Notes under the pieces: generated by a model
Databases searched by the model: none
What the model was told of the DNA's origin: nothing
The model's input: the letters and a program-made list of their open reading frames with translations, nothing else
Program-made: the position numbers and the translations under genes
Shown: positions 55,236 to 63,281 of the stretch, in pieces
Position numbering within the stretch: position 1 is the first letter of the stretch
Layout: the number at the start of each line of letters is the position of its first letter
NCBI RefSeq assembly: GCF_017948485.1
Contig: NZ_JAFFSX010000010.1
Location: forward strand, 186,001 to 250,000
Direction of reading: 5' to 3'
Source: Streptomyces sp. GESEQ-35
Lineage (GTDB): Bacteria; Actinomycetota; Actinomycetes; Streptomycetales; Streptomycetaceae
Length of the DNA: 64,000 nt

Positions 55236-55907
55236 ATGGCGTATCAGGCAGGTGGGCAGCGTCCGGCGCCGCGGCCCGTCCCCGAGAGTCTTGAGGCCCA
55301 GGCGTATCTCCAGGACTACGCCACCCTCCTGGAGGCCGTCCCCTTCCCGTCCGTCGTGCTCGACCACCGCTGGGACGTGGTCCTGGCCAACCCCGCTTTC
55401 GAGACACTTTTCCGCGGCGTCGGCCCGCACCCGACGGCCATGCCGTACGACAACTTCCTGCGCTTCGTCCTGTTCCACCCGGACGCGAGCACGGTCCTCG
55501 GGGAACACGAGTCGAGCTGGTGCCTGCCGATGCTGGCCCTCTTCGCGGCCGCCGTGGAGCGCAACGGCCACGACCACGGGTTGCAGTCGATCCGCCGGGA
55601 CATCGCCCAGGACCCCCTCATGGAAGCCGCCTACCGGCAGGGCCTGCCGCACTGGATCCGCGCGGTCGGCGAGCAGGCCCTCGCGCACGACGGTGCGGTC
55701 CGCCCGGTGCTGCACCCGGACCCGCGCTGGGGCAACACGGACTGCCGGGTCGTCGACGAAACACCCCGGATGCTGCACGAGATGGGCTACACGCGGATGA
55801 CGCTGGTCCTCCGCCCCGCCCGCCGCGCGACCCCCACCGGCCGCAGATCCCCGCGCGCCCGCCGCACGGCGACCCACCTCACGGTGGTTCCCGTCCCCGA
55901 CGCCTGA
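55236..55907 (+). CDS. Free-standing MmyB-like ligand-binding domain protein
   Basis: 223 residues. From residue 20 the sequence matches the ligand-binding half of MmyB-type regulators (PAS-like): LQDYATLLEAVPFPSVVLDH, RWDVVLANPAFETLF, and later WGNTDCRVVDETP and MTLVLRPARR. The usual N-terminal helix-turn-helix is absent: only a 20-residue proline-rich lead precedes the domain. It cannot bind DNA in the normal way and may titrate a ligand or modulate the divergent XRE regulator. The C-terminal 35 residues are basic and disordered-looking. Confidence 0.72.
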   Translation: MAYQAGGQRPAPRPVPESLEAQAYLQDYATLLEAVPFPSVVLDHRWDVVLANPAFETLFRGVGPHPTAMPYDNFLRFVLFHPDASTVLGEHESSWCLPMLALFAAAVERNGHDHGLQSIRRDIAQDPLMEAAYRQGLPHWIRAVGEQALAHDGAVRPVLHPDPRWGNTDCRVVDETPRMLHEMGYTRMTLVLRPARRATPTGRRSPRARRTATHLTVVPVPDA

Positions 55908-56028
55908 CCGGGCACCGCCGGCGTTCAGGTCGCCGACGGCGCTCTGGTCAGGACGGACGAACGGCTGACTGCGCCGGCCGCATCAGCCGACCCGCTAGGT
56001 GTGCATCTGCCGGAGCCGGGTCCGACCT

Positions 56029-56056
56029 GGGGTCACCCCGGTGGCGGGGTGACCCC
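56029..56056. terminator. Bidirectional terminator hairpin
   Basis: Perfect 12-base arms GGGGTCACCCCG / CGGGGTGACCCC around GTGG, followed by TTT, between two convergent genes and ten bases before the peptidase stop. Confidence 0.82.
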
Positions 56057-56065
56057 TTTCCGGGC

Positions 56066-57478
56066 TCAGCCCGCGAACTCCCTCATCCACGCCTCGACTT
56101 CGTCCGCGGAGCGGGGGAGCGCCCCCGAGAGGTTCTCGTTCCCGTCCGCCGTCACCAGCACGTCGTCCTCGATCCGGACGCCGATGCCGCGCCACTCCTC
56201 GGGGACGGTCAGGTCGTCGGGCTGGAAGTAGAGGCCCGGCTCGACCGTCAGGCACATACCGGCCTCCAGGACGCCGTCGACGTACTCCTCGTTGCGGGCC
56301 GTGGCGCAGTCGTGGACATCGAGGCCGAGCATGTGACCGGTGCCCGCCATGGTGAAGCGGCGCTGGAGGCCCAGCTCGTAGACGCGGTCGGCCGGCCCCT
56401 CCAGGAAGCCCCACTCCACGAGGCGGGCGGCCATCGACCGCTGGGCGGCCTCATGGAAGTCGCGGTAGTGCGCACCGGGCTTGACCGCGGCCATGCCCGC
56501 CTCCTGGGCCTCGTACACCGCGTCGTAGATCTCGCGCTGCAACGAGGTGAAGGTGCCGCTGATCGGGAGCGTGCGCGTGACGTCGGCGGTGTAGAGCGTG
56601 CGGGTCTCCACGCCCGCGTCCAGCAGCAGGAGTTCGCCGGGGCGGACAGGGCCGTCGTTGTCTTGCCAGTGCATGACCGTGGCGTGCTCGCCGGCCGCGC
56701 AGATGGAGCCGTAGCCGACGGTGTTGCCCTCGACGCGGGCCCGGCGGAAGAAGGTGCCCTCGATCCACCGCTCCGAGGTGGCGACCGCCTGTGACAACTC
56801 CCGTACGACGTCGGTGAATCCACGGACCGTCGCGTCGACGGCCCGGCGCAGCTCGGCGGTCTCCCACTCGTCCTTGATCAGACGCAGTCCGGAGACGGCC
56901 TCCTCGAACTCGTCGTCCCGCTCGGCGTCGGTGGCGAGTACCGCCTCCAGCGCCGGGTCGACGCCGCGGATGACACGGGTGGGGGTGCCCGTGGACTCCG
57001 CCAGGTCCTCCGCGATCGCACGGATGTCCCGGCACTCCACACCGAGCACCAGCTCCGACTCGGCGAGCGTACGGCGGCGGCCCATCCACAGCTCGGCGGT
57101 GTAGCCCGTCCAGAACTCGTCGCTGTCCCGGCCGTCACGGGGGAGCTGGTAGCAGTGCGCGTCGTGCCCGCCGCCCGGCAGCGGTTCGAGGACCAGGGCG
57201 CCGTCGCGGGCCTGGTCGCCGGTCAGGTGCACATAGCCGGTGTACGGGCGGTACGGGTAATGGGTGTCGTTCGCGCGGATCTTGAGGCCCCCGGACGGGA
57301 CGACGAGCCGCTCACCGGGAAATCGGGCGGACAGCGCGGCGCGGCGGCGGGCGGCATAGGGGGCCTGCTCGGTCGGCTTCAGGTCCCTGCGCTCGGTGTC
57401 GGCCCAGCCCGTACGCATCAGGGCGGACAACTCGTCGGAGATTCCTCGGTACAGACCGTTCTTGCGGCCCTTGGCCAT
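56066..57478 (-). CDS. M24 aminopeptidase P (Xaa-Pro aminopeptidase)
   Basis: 470 residues. N-terminal non-catalytic domain (KIRANDTHYPYRPYTGYVHL) and pita-bread catalytic domain from about 210. Metal ligands appear in LLLDAGVETRTLYTADVTRT (two Asp), GTGHMLGLDVHD (His), LTVEPGLY (Glu) and GIGVRIEDDVLV (Glu). Removes an N-terminal residue ahead of proline or hydroxyproline, which would feed the divergent hydroxyproline operon 64 bases away. ATG at 57478 after GAGG; the longer frame upstream is antisense to the oxidase gene. Confidence 0.9.
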   Translation of the reverse strand: MAKGRKNGLYRGISDELSALMRTGWADTERRDLKPTEQAPYAARRRAALSARFPGERLVVPSGGLKIRANDTHYPYRPYTGYVHLTGDQARDGALVLEPLPGGGHDAHCYQLPRDGRDSDEFWTGYTAELWMGRRRTLAESELVLGVECRDIRAIAEDLAESTGTPTRVIRGVDPALEAVLATDAERDDEFEEAVSGLRLIKDEWETAELRRAVDATVRGFTDVVRELSQAVATSERWIEGTFFRRARVEGNTVGYGSICAAGEHATVMHWQDNDGPVRPGELLLLDAGVETRTLYTADVTRTLPISGTFTSLQREIYDAVYEAQEAGMAAVKPGAHYRDFHEAAQRSMAARLVEWGFLEGPADRVYELGLQRRFTMAGTGHMLGLDVHDCATARNEEYVDGVLEAGMCLTVEPGLYFQPDDLTVPEEWRGIGVRIEDDVLVTADGNENLSGALPRSADEVEAWMREFAG

Positions 57479-57523
57479 GTCGGGCACCTCTTCCGTGAGT
57501 GGTGGCGTTTCCAGCGAGTGGGA

Positions 57524-57540
57524 CATGTGACATAGTACTG
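57524..57540. promoter_or_regulatory. Operator-like site CATGTGACATAGTACTG
   Basis: Contains ATGTGACAT (4-base arms around G). It lies in the 64-base divergent promoter of the peptidase and oxidase genes and matches 14 of 17 positions with the site at 60414-60430 (reverse) and with one at 62441-62457. Likely bound by the GntR regulator of this cluster. TAGTAC inside it may be a -10, placing the oxidase mRNA start at or near its GTG. Confidence 0.55.
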
Positions 57541-57542
57541 CT

Positions 57543-58694
57543 GTGAGCAAGCGACTGACCTGCGATGTCGTGGTCGTCGGGGCCGGCATGGTGGGCGCCG
57601 CGTGCGCCCTGTACGCCGCCCGGGCGGGCCTGGACGTCACGGTGGTCGACCGCGGCCCGGTGGCCGGCGGCACGACCGGAGCCGGCGAGGGCAACATCCT
57701 CGTCTCCGACAAGGAGCCGGGCCCCGAACTGGACCTCGCGCTTCTGTCCGGCCGCCTGTGGGGCGACCTCGCGGCGGAGCTGGGAGAGGCCGTGGAGTAC
57801 GAGGCCAAGGGCGGCGTCGTGGTCGCCACGTCCCCCGGCGGACTCACCGCACTGGAAGGCTTCGCCGACGCTCAGCGCGCCGCCGGAGTCACCGCCGAAC
57901 CCGTCGCACCCGACGCCCTCCACGACCTCGAACCCCACCTCGCCCCCGGCCTGCCCGGCGCCGTCCACTATCCCCAGGACTGCCAGGTGATGCCCGCCCT
58001 GGCCGCCGCCCACCTCCTCAAGGCCTCGGGCGCCCGCCTGCTCACCGGTCACACCGTGACGGACGTCCTGCGCACACCGGACGGGGCCGTCCGCGGCGTC
58101 CGCACCGACCGGGGTGACCTCCATGCCCCGGCGGTCGTCAACGCGGCCGGCACCTGGGGCGCTGAACTGGCCGGGCTCGCCGGCACGGAGCTTCCCGTCC
58201 TCCCGCGCCGCGGCTTCGTCCTTGTCACCGAACCGCTCCCGCGCATGGTCCACCACAAGGTGTACGCCGCCGACTACGTGGCCGACGTCGCCAGCGACTC
58301 GGCGGCGCTACAGACCTCGCCGGTCGTGGAGGGCACGGCCGCCGGGCCGGTCCTGATCGGCGCGAGCCGCGAACGCGTCGGCTTCGACCGGACCTTCTCC
58401 CTGCCGGTCGTACGGGCACTGGCTGCGGGCGCGACACGGCTGTTCCCGTTCCTGGAAGAGGTCCGCGCGATGCGCTCATACGTTGGCTTCCGGCCGTACA
58501 TGCCCGACCACCTCCCCGCCATCGGCCCCGATCCACGGGTGCCGGGGCTCCAGCACGCCTGCGGTCACGAAGGGGCGGGCATCGGACTCGCGACCGGCAC
58601 GGGGCAGTTGATCGCGCAGGTGCTGACAGAGAAGACCCCGGACCTGGATCTGGCGCCGTTCCGGCCCGACCGCTTCGGTGGGGTGGCTGGATGA
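57543..58694 (+). CDS. FAD-dependent D-hydroxyproline dehydrogenase subunit (DadA-like)
   Basis: 383 residues. FAD-binding start DVVVVGAGMVGAACALYAARAG, then GGTTGAGEGNILVSDK; DAO-type C-terminus FRPYMPDHLPAIGPD and ACGHEGAGIGLATGTGQLIA. Flavoprotein subunit of a three-part dehydrogenase acting on cis-4-hydroxy-D-proline or a similar imino acid. No Shine-Dalgarno precedes the GTG, suggesting a leaderless message. Its stop overlaps the next gene as ATGA. Heads the rightward hydroxyproline operon. Confidence 0.85.
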   Translation: MSKRLTCDVVVVGAGMVGAACALYAARAGLDVTVVDRGPVAGGTTGAGEGNILVSDKEPGPELDLALLSGRLWGDLAAELGEAVEYEAKGGVVVATSPGGLTALEGFADAQRAAGVTAEPVAPDALHDLEPHLAPGLPGAVHYPQDCQVMPALAAAHLLKASGARLLTGHTVTDVLRTPDGAVRGVRTDRGDLHAPAVVNAAGTWGAELAGLAGTELPVLPRRGFVLVTEPLPRMVHHKVYAADYVADVASDSAALQTSPVVEGTAAGPVLIGASRERVGFDRTFSLPVVRALAAGATRLFPFLEEVRAMRSYVGFRPYMPDHLPAIGPDPRVPGLQHACGHEGAGIGLATGTGQLIAQVLTEKTPDLDLAPFRPDRFGGVAG

Positions 58695-58993
58695 GAACCC
58701 CCATGGACCTGGCCGCGGCCCGACCGGGTCCCGCCTTCACGGTCACCCTGGACGGCCGTGAGATCGAGGCACTCCCCGGCCAGACCGTCGCCGCCGCGCT
58801 CTGGGCGGCCGGCGTCACCTCCTGGCGCACCACCCGGGGCGAGGGCCGGCCGCGCGGGATCTTCTGTGGGATCGGCGTCTGCTTCGACTGCCTGGTGACG
58901 GTCAACGACCGGCCGAATCAACGGGCTTGTCTGGTGCCGCTGCGACCGGGCGACGCGATCCGCACGCAGGAGGGGACAGGGCACGATGACTGA
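58691..58993 (+). CDS. (2Fe-2S)-binding subunit of the dehydrogenase
   Basis: 100 residues. Ferredoxin-like cysteine pattern FCGIGVCFDCLVTV followed by a fourth Cys in QRACLVPL. Such small proteins join DadA-like and pyridine-nucleotide-type flavoproteins in D-hydroxyproline dehydrogenase and related amine oxidases, passing electrons between flavins. Overlaps the oxidase stop by four bases and the next gene by eight. Confidence 0.9.
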   Translation: MRTPMDLAAARPGPAFTVTLDGREIEALPGQTVAAALWAAGVTSWRTTRGEGRPRGIFCGIGVCFDCLVTVNDRPNQRACLVPLRPGDAIRTQEGTGHDD

Positions 58994-60383
58994 ACGACCG
59001 CACCTCGTGGTGATCGGCGCGGGCCCGGCGGGCCTCGCCGCCACCGTGGCCGCCGCGGCCCGCGGCGTCCGGGTCACCCTGATCGACTCGGCATCGGAGG
59101 CGGGCGGGCAGTTCTACCGGCAGCCCGCCGCCGGACTCCGCGCCCGCCGCCCGCAAGCTCTGCACCACCAGTGGCGGACCTGGGAGCGGCTGCGGGACAC
59201 CCTCGCCGGACAGATGGAGGCGGGCAGCGTCCGACACCTGACGGACCATCATGTCTGGCTCGTGGAACGGCAGTCGGACCACTTCACCGTGCACGCGCTG
59301 CTCGGCCCCGAACAGGAGGACCCCGCCGTCGTGCACGCCGACGCCGTGGTCCTCGCCACCGGCGGATACGAGAGGGTGCTGCCCTTCCCCGGCTGGACGC
59401 TTCCCGGTGTCGTCACCGCGGGCGGGGCCCAGGCCATGCTCAAAGGCGCCCTCGCGGTCTCCGGGCGCACCGCCGTGGTCGCCGGCACCGGGCCGCTGCT
59501 GCTTCCCGTGGCGACGGGACTCGCCGCGGCCGGAGTGAAGGTGGCGGCACTCGTCGAGTCCGCCGATCCCACGGATCTCGTACGACGGACCCGTGCGCTC
59601 GTGGCTCAGCCGGGCAAGGCCGGCGAAGGCGCCCGGTACGCCGCCCGGTTGCTCCGGCACCGGGTGCGCACCCTCGTTCACCACACCGTGATCGAGGCGC
59701 ACGGCACCGAACGCCTGACGGCGGTGACCGTCGCCGCGCTCGACGGCGCCGGACGCGTCAGGACCGGCACCGAGCGGCGCATCCCCTGCGACACCCTCGC
59801 CGTCGGGCACGGCATGCTGCCGCACACCGACCTCGCCGAGACCCTCGGCTGCCACCTCGACGGACCGAACGTCCACGTCGACGACGAACAGCGCACCGGC
59901 ATCCCCGGCCTCTGGGCCGCGGGCGAGACCACCGGCATCGGCGGCTCGGCCCTCGCGCTCGCCGAGGGGCACATCGCGGGATGCTCGGCAGCCGCGCGGC
60001 TGAACGGTGTCGAACCCGACCCGGCCGGGTGGGCCGCGGCGGCGAAGTCCCGTACCGGGCTGCGGGAGTTCTTCGCCGCGCTGGACACCGTGTACGCCCC
60101 GCCCGCGCACTGGGCCGAGCAGATCACCGACGACACCGTCGTCTGCCGCTGCGAGGAGGTCACCGGCGGCGCGATCCGTGCGGCCGTCGGCGACCTCGGC
60201 GCCGGTGACCTGCGGACCGTGAAGCTGCTGACGCGGGCCGGGATGGGCTGGTGCCAGGGGCGGGTCTGCGGGCCCGCGGTCGCGGGGCTCGTGGGGTGCG
60301 CGGACACGCCGGGCCGTAGACCGTTCGCCCGGCCGGTGCCGCTCGGGGTACTGGCCCGGGCCGGAGAAACCGAAGCCGAGTGA
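58986..60383 (+). CDS. FAD/NAD(P)-binding subunit with BFD-like (2Fe-2S) domain
   Basis: 465 residues. Two dinucleotide folds: LVVIGAGPAGLAATVAAAA at the N-terminus and TAVVAGTGPLLLPVATGLAA near 160. GIPGLWAAGETTGIGGSALA is the FAD-side motif. The C-terminal domain has cysteines VVCRCEEVTGG and GMGWCQGRVCGP, the BFD-like iron-sulfur site of HcnB/OoxA-type subunits. Third subunit of the dehydrogenase, co-translated with the ferredoxin-like subunit. Confidence 0.88.
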   Translation: MTERPHLVVIGAGPAGLAATVAAAARGVRVTLIDSASEAGGQFYRQPAAGLRARRPQALHHQWRTWERLRDTLAGQMEAGSVRHLTDHHVWLVERQSDHFTVHALLGPEQEDPAVVHADAVVLATGGYERVLPFPGWTLPGVVTAGGAQAMLKGALAVSGRTAVVAGTGPLLLPVATGLAAAGVKVAALVESADPTDLVRRTRALVAQPGKAGEGARYAARLLRHRVRTLVHHTVIEAHGTERLTAVTVAALDGAGRVRTGTERRIPCDTLAVGHGMLPHTDLAETLGCHLDGPNVHVDDEQRTGIPGLWAAGETTGIGGSALALAEGHIAGCSAAARLNGVEPDPAGWAAAAKSRTGLREFFAALDTVYAPPAHWAEQITDDTVVCRCEEVTGGAIRAAVGDLGAGDLRTVKLLTRAGMGWCQGRVCGPAVAGLVGCADTPGRRPFARPVPLGVLARAGETEAE

Positions 60384-60413
60384 CCCGCTGGGCCGACCGT
60401 GTCTTTGCCCCGC

Positions 60414-60430
60414 CAGTAAAATGTCACACG
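60414..60430. promoter_or_regulatory. Operator-like site upstream of the deaminase gene
   Basis: CAGTAAAATGTCACACG; reversed it reads CGTGTGACATTTTACTG, 14 of 17 identical to the 57524-57540 site. It lies 20 bases before the deaminase start and could let the deaminase and epimerase be controlled by the same regulator as the dehydrogenase. Confidence 0.55.
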
Positions 60431-60450
60431 CCATTGAGAGGGAAGTTCAT

Positions 60451-61347
60451 ATGACCACCACCGAGAACCGGCCGTGGCGCGGCGTCCTCGTGGCCACCGC
60501 GCTCCCGCTCCGCGAGAACCTCTCCGTCGACTACGAGAAGTACGCCGAACACTGTGCCTGGCTGGTCGAGAACGGCTGCGACGGCGTCGTACCGAACGGC
60601 TCGCTCGGCGAATACCAGGTACTCACCCCCGAGGAGCGGGCCAAGGTCGTCGAGACCGCCGTTGCCGCCATCGGGGGCGAGCGGGTCATGCCCGGCGTCG
60701 CCGCCTACGGCTCGGCGGAGGCCCGCCGCTGGGCCGAGCAGGCGCGCGACGCCGGCTGCGCGTCCGTGATGCTGCTGCCGCCCAACGCCTACCGCGCCGA
60801 CGAGCGGTCCGTCCTCGCCCACTACGCCGAGGTCGCCGAGGCGGGCCTCCCGGTCGTCGCCTACAACAACCCCATCGACACCAAGGTCGACCTCGTGCCG
60901 GAACTCCTCGCCAAGCTGCACGGCGAGGGACTCATCCACGCCGTCAAGGAGTTCTCCGGCGACGTCCGCCGGGCCTATCGGCTCGCCGAACTCGCCCCGG
61001 AACTGGACCTGTTGATCGGCGCCGACGACGTCCTGCTGGAACTCGCCATCGCCGGCGCCAAGGGCTGGGTGGCCGGCTACCCGAACGCGCTGCCCGCCGC
61101 GACCGTCGAGCTGTACCGCGCGTCCGTGGGCGGCGACCTCGCCACCGCCAAGAAGCTCTACGAGCAGCTGCACCCGCTGCTGAGGTGGGACTCCAGGGTC
61201 GAGTTCGTGCAGGCAATCAAGCTGTCCATGGACATCGTCGGCCGGCACGGCGGCCCCGTGCGCCCGCCGCGCGTCCCGCTGCTGCCCGAGCAGGAGGCCG
61301 CCGTACGCGCCGCCACCGAGCGGGCCGTCGCGGCGGGGTTGGCGTAG
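60451..61347 (+). CDS. DHDPS-family lyase, probable 1-pyrroline-4-hydroxy-2-carboxylate deaminase
   Basis: 298 residues of the DapA/NAL fold. Schiff-base Lys166 in HAVKEFSGD and catalytic Tyr138 in VVAYNNP; the substrate-carboxylate loop reads PNGSLGEYQVLT. In hydroxyproline pathways this family converts the pyrroline product of the dehydrogenase to alpha-ketoglutarate semialdehyde and ammonia; the neighbours point to that role rather than lysine synthesis. ATG at 60451 with GAGAGGGAAG upstream; an in-frame ATG at 60421 lies inside the operator-like site and is unlikely. Confidence 0.83.
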   Translation: MTTTENRPWRGVLVATALPLRENLSVDYEKYAEHCAWLVENGCDGVVPNGSLGEYQVLTPEERAKVVETAVAAIGGERVMPGVAAYGSAEARRWAEQARDAGCASVMLLPPNAYRADERSVLAHYAEVAEAGLPVVAYNNPIDTKVDLVPELLAKLHGEGLIHAVKEFSGDVRRAYRLAELAPELDLLIGADDVLLELAIAGAKGWVAGYPNALPAATVELYRASVGGDLATAKKLYEQLHPLLRWDSRVEFVQAIKLSMDIVGRHGGPVRPPRVPLLPEQEAAVRAATERAVAAGLA

Positions 61348-61380
61348 GACTGTCGTACACCATCGAGGAGGAGGCCGGTC

Positions 61381-62382
61381 ATGCGCAGCAAACTCGTCCT
61401 GCACGCCGTCGACTCGCACACCGAGGGCATGCCCACCCGTGTGATCACCGGCGGGATCGGCACGATCCCCGGTGACACGATGAACGAGCGGCGACTGTAC
61501 TTCCGTGAACACCGGGACGACATCAAGCAGTTGCTGATGAACGAGCCGCGCGGCCACTCGGCGATGAGCGGCGCGATCCTCCAGCCGCCCACCCGCCCCG
61601 ACTGCGACTGGGGCGTTGTCTATATCGAGGTCTCCGGGTACCTCCCGATGTGCGGGCACGGCACGATCGGTGTGGCGACCGTGCTGGTCGAGACCGGCAT
61701 GGTCGAGGTGGTCGAGCCGGTCACCACGATCCGGCTCGACACCCCGGCGGGCCCGGTCGTCGCCGAGGTGGCGGTGGAGGACGGCGCCGCCAAGGCGGTC
61801 ACGCTCAAGAACGTGCCGTCCTTCGTCGTCGGCCTGGACCGCAAGATCGCGCTCCCCGATGGGCGAACGGTGACATATGACCTTGCATATGGCGGCAACT
61901 TCTACGCCATCCTGCCGCTGGACGAGTTCGGCCTGCCCTTCGACCGCGCCCGCAAGGACGACATCCTCAAGGCGGCGCTGTCGCTGATGGAGGCGATCAA
62001 CGCCGAAGAGGAGCCCGTCCACCCCGAGGACCCGTCCATCCGCGGCTGCCACCACGTCCACCTGTACGCCCCCGGCTCCTCCGCCCGCCACTCCCGGCAC
62101 GCGATGGCCATCCACCCCGGCTGGTTCGACCGCTCACCCTGCGGTACGGGCACCAGCGCGCGCATGGCACAGCTGCACGCGCGCGGCGAACTCCCCCTGA
62201 ACACGGAGTTCGTGAACGAGTCCTTCATCGGAACCAGGTTCACCGGACGGCTGCTCGACACCACCGAGGTCGCCGGCCGCCCCGCCGTCCTGCCCAGCTT
62301 CACCGGCCGCGCCTGGATCACCGGTACCGCGCAGTATCTGCTCGACCCCACCGACCCGTTCCCGGCCGGATTCGTGCTGTGA
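61381..62382 (+). CDS. Proline racemase-family 4-hydroxyproline 2-epimerase
   Basis: 333 residues. Both catalytic cysteines are present: Cys91 in MCGHGTIG and Cys254 in DRSPCGTGTSA. Two cysteines mean a racemase or epimerase; the related trans-3-hydroxyproline dehydratases have Ser or Thr at one. With the dehydrogenase and deaminase, it should convert trans-4-hydroxy-L-proline to cis-4-hydroxy-D-proline, the first step of the route. GGAGGAGG lies eight bases before the ATG. A downstream semialdehyde dehydrogenase, the final enzyme, is not in this window. Confidence 0.9.
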   Translation: MRSKLVLHAVDSHTEGMPTRVITGGIGTIPGDTMNERRLYFREHRDDIKQLLMNEPRGHSAMSGAILQPPTRPDCDWGVVYIEVSGYLPMCGHGTIGVATVLVETGMVEVVEPVTTIRLDTPAGPVVAEVAVEDGAAKAVTLKNVPSFVVGLDRKIALPDGRTVTYDLAYGGNFYAILPLDEFGLPFDRARKDDILKAALSLMEAINAEEEPVHPEDPSIRGCHHVHLYAPGSSARHSRHAMAIHPGWFDRSPCGTGTSARMAQLHARGELPLNTEFVNESFIGTRFTGRLLDTTEVAGRPAVLPSFTGRAWITGTAQYLLDPTDPFPAGFVL

Positions 62383-62402
62383 GCGGTCGAGGATAGAGTC
62401 GC

Positions 62403-62457
62403 GTGACACGTGGCACGTGACATTGCACCAAGCGCGAGCGCATGTGACATTGCACAG
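62403..62457. promoter_or_regulatory. Clustered operator-like sites upstream of the GntR gene
   Basis: GTGACATTGCAC occurs twice, at 62417-62428 and 62444-62455, 27 bases apart, with a partial GTGACAC at 62403-62409. The second copy (ATGTGACAT) matches the sites at 57525 and 60421. Probably autoregulation by the GntR protein encoded just downstream. Confidence 0.6.
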
Positions 62458-62523
62458 CCCCCACACCCGCGCACAGCCGCCACACCCGCACAGCTGCACC
62501 GCTCCACAGCTAGGAGACACCCC

Positions 62524-63225
62524 ATGGCCGCCCAGCGCACCAGCGCCCCGACCGCCGCCGCTCCCGCTCCCGCCCTGCCCACGCTGGGCGGCAAGAAGAG
62601 CAGCTACCGCGAGCGGGTCGCCGACGCGTTGCGGGCCGCGCTGATCGCCGGTGAACTGCGCCCCGGCGAGGTGTACTCCGCGCCCATGCTCGCCGCCCGC
62701 TTCGGCGTTTCGGCGACCCCTGTGCGTGAGGCGATGCTGGACCTCGCCAAGGAGGGCCTGGTCGACACCGTCCCCAACAAGGGATTCCGGGTCACCGCGG
62801 TCTCCGAGAAACAGCTCGACGAGTACACCCACATTCGCGCGCTCATCGAGATCCCCACCGTCGTGGATCTGGCCAGGACCGCCGACCCGGTCTCGCTGGA
62901 GGCGCTGCGCCCGGCCGCCCGGGAGATCGTCAGCGCCGCGGCCGCCGGGGACCTCATCGCCTATGTCGAGGCGGACACCCGCTTCCACCTGGGCCTGCTG
63001 GCCCTCGCGGGCAACGCCCATCTCGTCGATGTCGTCGGCGACCTGCGCAAGCGCTCCCGGCTCTACGGGCTGACCGCCCTGCTCGAGGCGGGCCGTCTGC
63101 TGTCGTCCGCGCAGGAGCACCTCGAACTCCTCGATGCCCTGCTGGCCCGCGACGAGGATGCCGTGGCCGAAGTCATGACCCGTCACCTGGGCCATGTCCG
63201 CGGCCTGTGGGCAGCACACGAGTAA
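62524..63225 (+). CDS. GntR-family regulator (FadR/FCD type)
   Basis: 233 residues. After an alanine/proline-rich lead, the winged helix spans about 27-90 (YRERVADALRAALIAGELRP, SAPMLAARFGVSATPVREAM). The all-helical FCD ligand domain follows, with EADTRFHLGLLALAGNAHL giving metal-type ligands Asp and His. AGGAG seven bases before the ATG; the frame open to 62410 covers the operators. Likely repressor of the hydroxyproline cluster. Confidence 0.9.
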   Translation: MAAQRTSAPTAAAPAPALPTLGGKKSSYRERVADALRAALIAGELRPGEVYSAPMLAARFGVSATPVREAMLDLAKEGLVDTVPNKGFRVTAVSEKQLDEYTHIRALIEIPTVVDLARTADPVSLEALRPAAREIVSAAAAGDLIAYVEADTRFHLGLLALAGNAHLVDVVGDLRKRSRLYGLTALLEAGRLLSSAQEHLELLDALLARDEDAVAEVMTRHLGHVRGLWAAHE

Positions 63226-63227
63226 CC

Positions 63228-63279
63228 GTCGAAACCATTTCGACGCAAGCCGTTTGCATTTCTTGCGCTATTCTTGCGC
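63228..63279. promoter_or_regulatory. Control region of the LacI-type gene with three CTTGCG half-sites
   Basis: GTCGAAA-CCA-TTTCGAC (63228-63244) forms a small hairpin after the GntR stop. CTTGCG is found at 63262-63267 and 63273-63278 (one helical turn apart) and reversed at 63244-63249. The pattern recalls the repeated CTTGCA elements of Streptomyces MalR-type regulators and suggests autoregulation. Confidence 0.5.
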
Positions 63280-63281
63280 GC

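Noticed and set aside
60421..60450. Alternative ATG 60421 for the deaminase
   Set aside because: That ATG is part of the TGTGACAT-type site, and the strong GAGAGGGAAG is placed for ATG 60451.
62410..62523. N-terminal extension of the GntR protein from GTG 62410
   Set aside because: It would place the operator repeats inside the gene, has no ribosome binding site, and a good AGGAG precedes ATG 62524.
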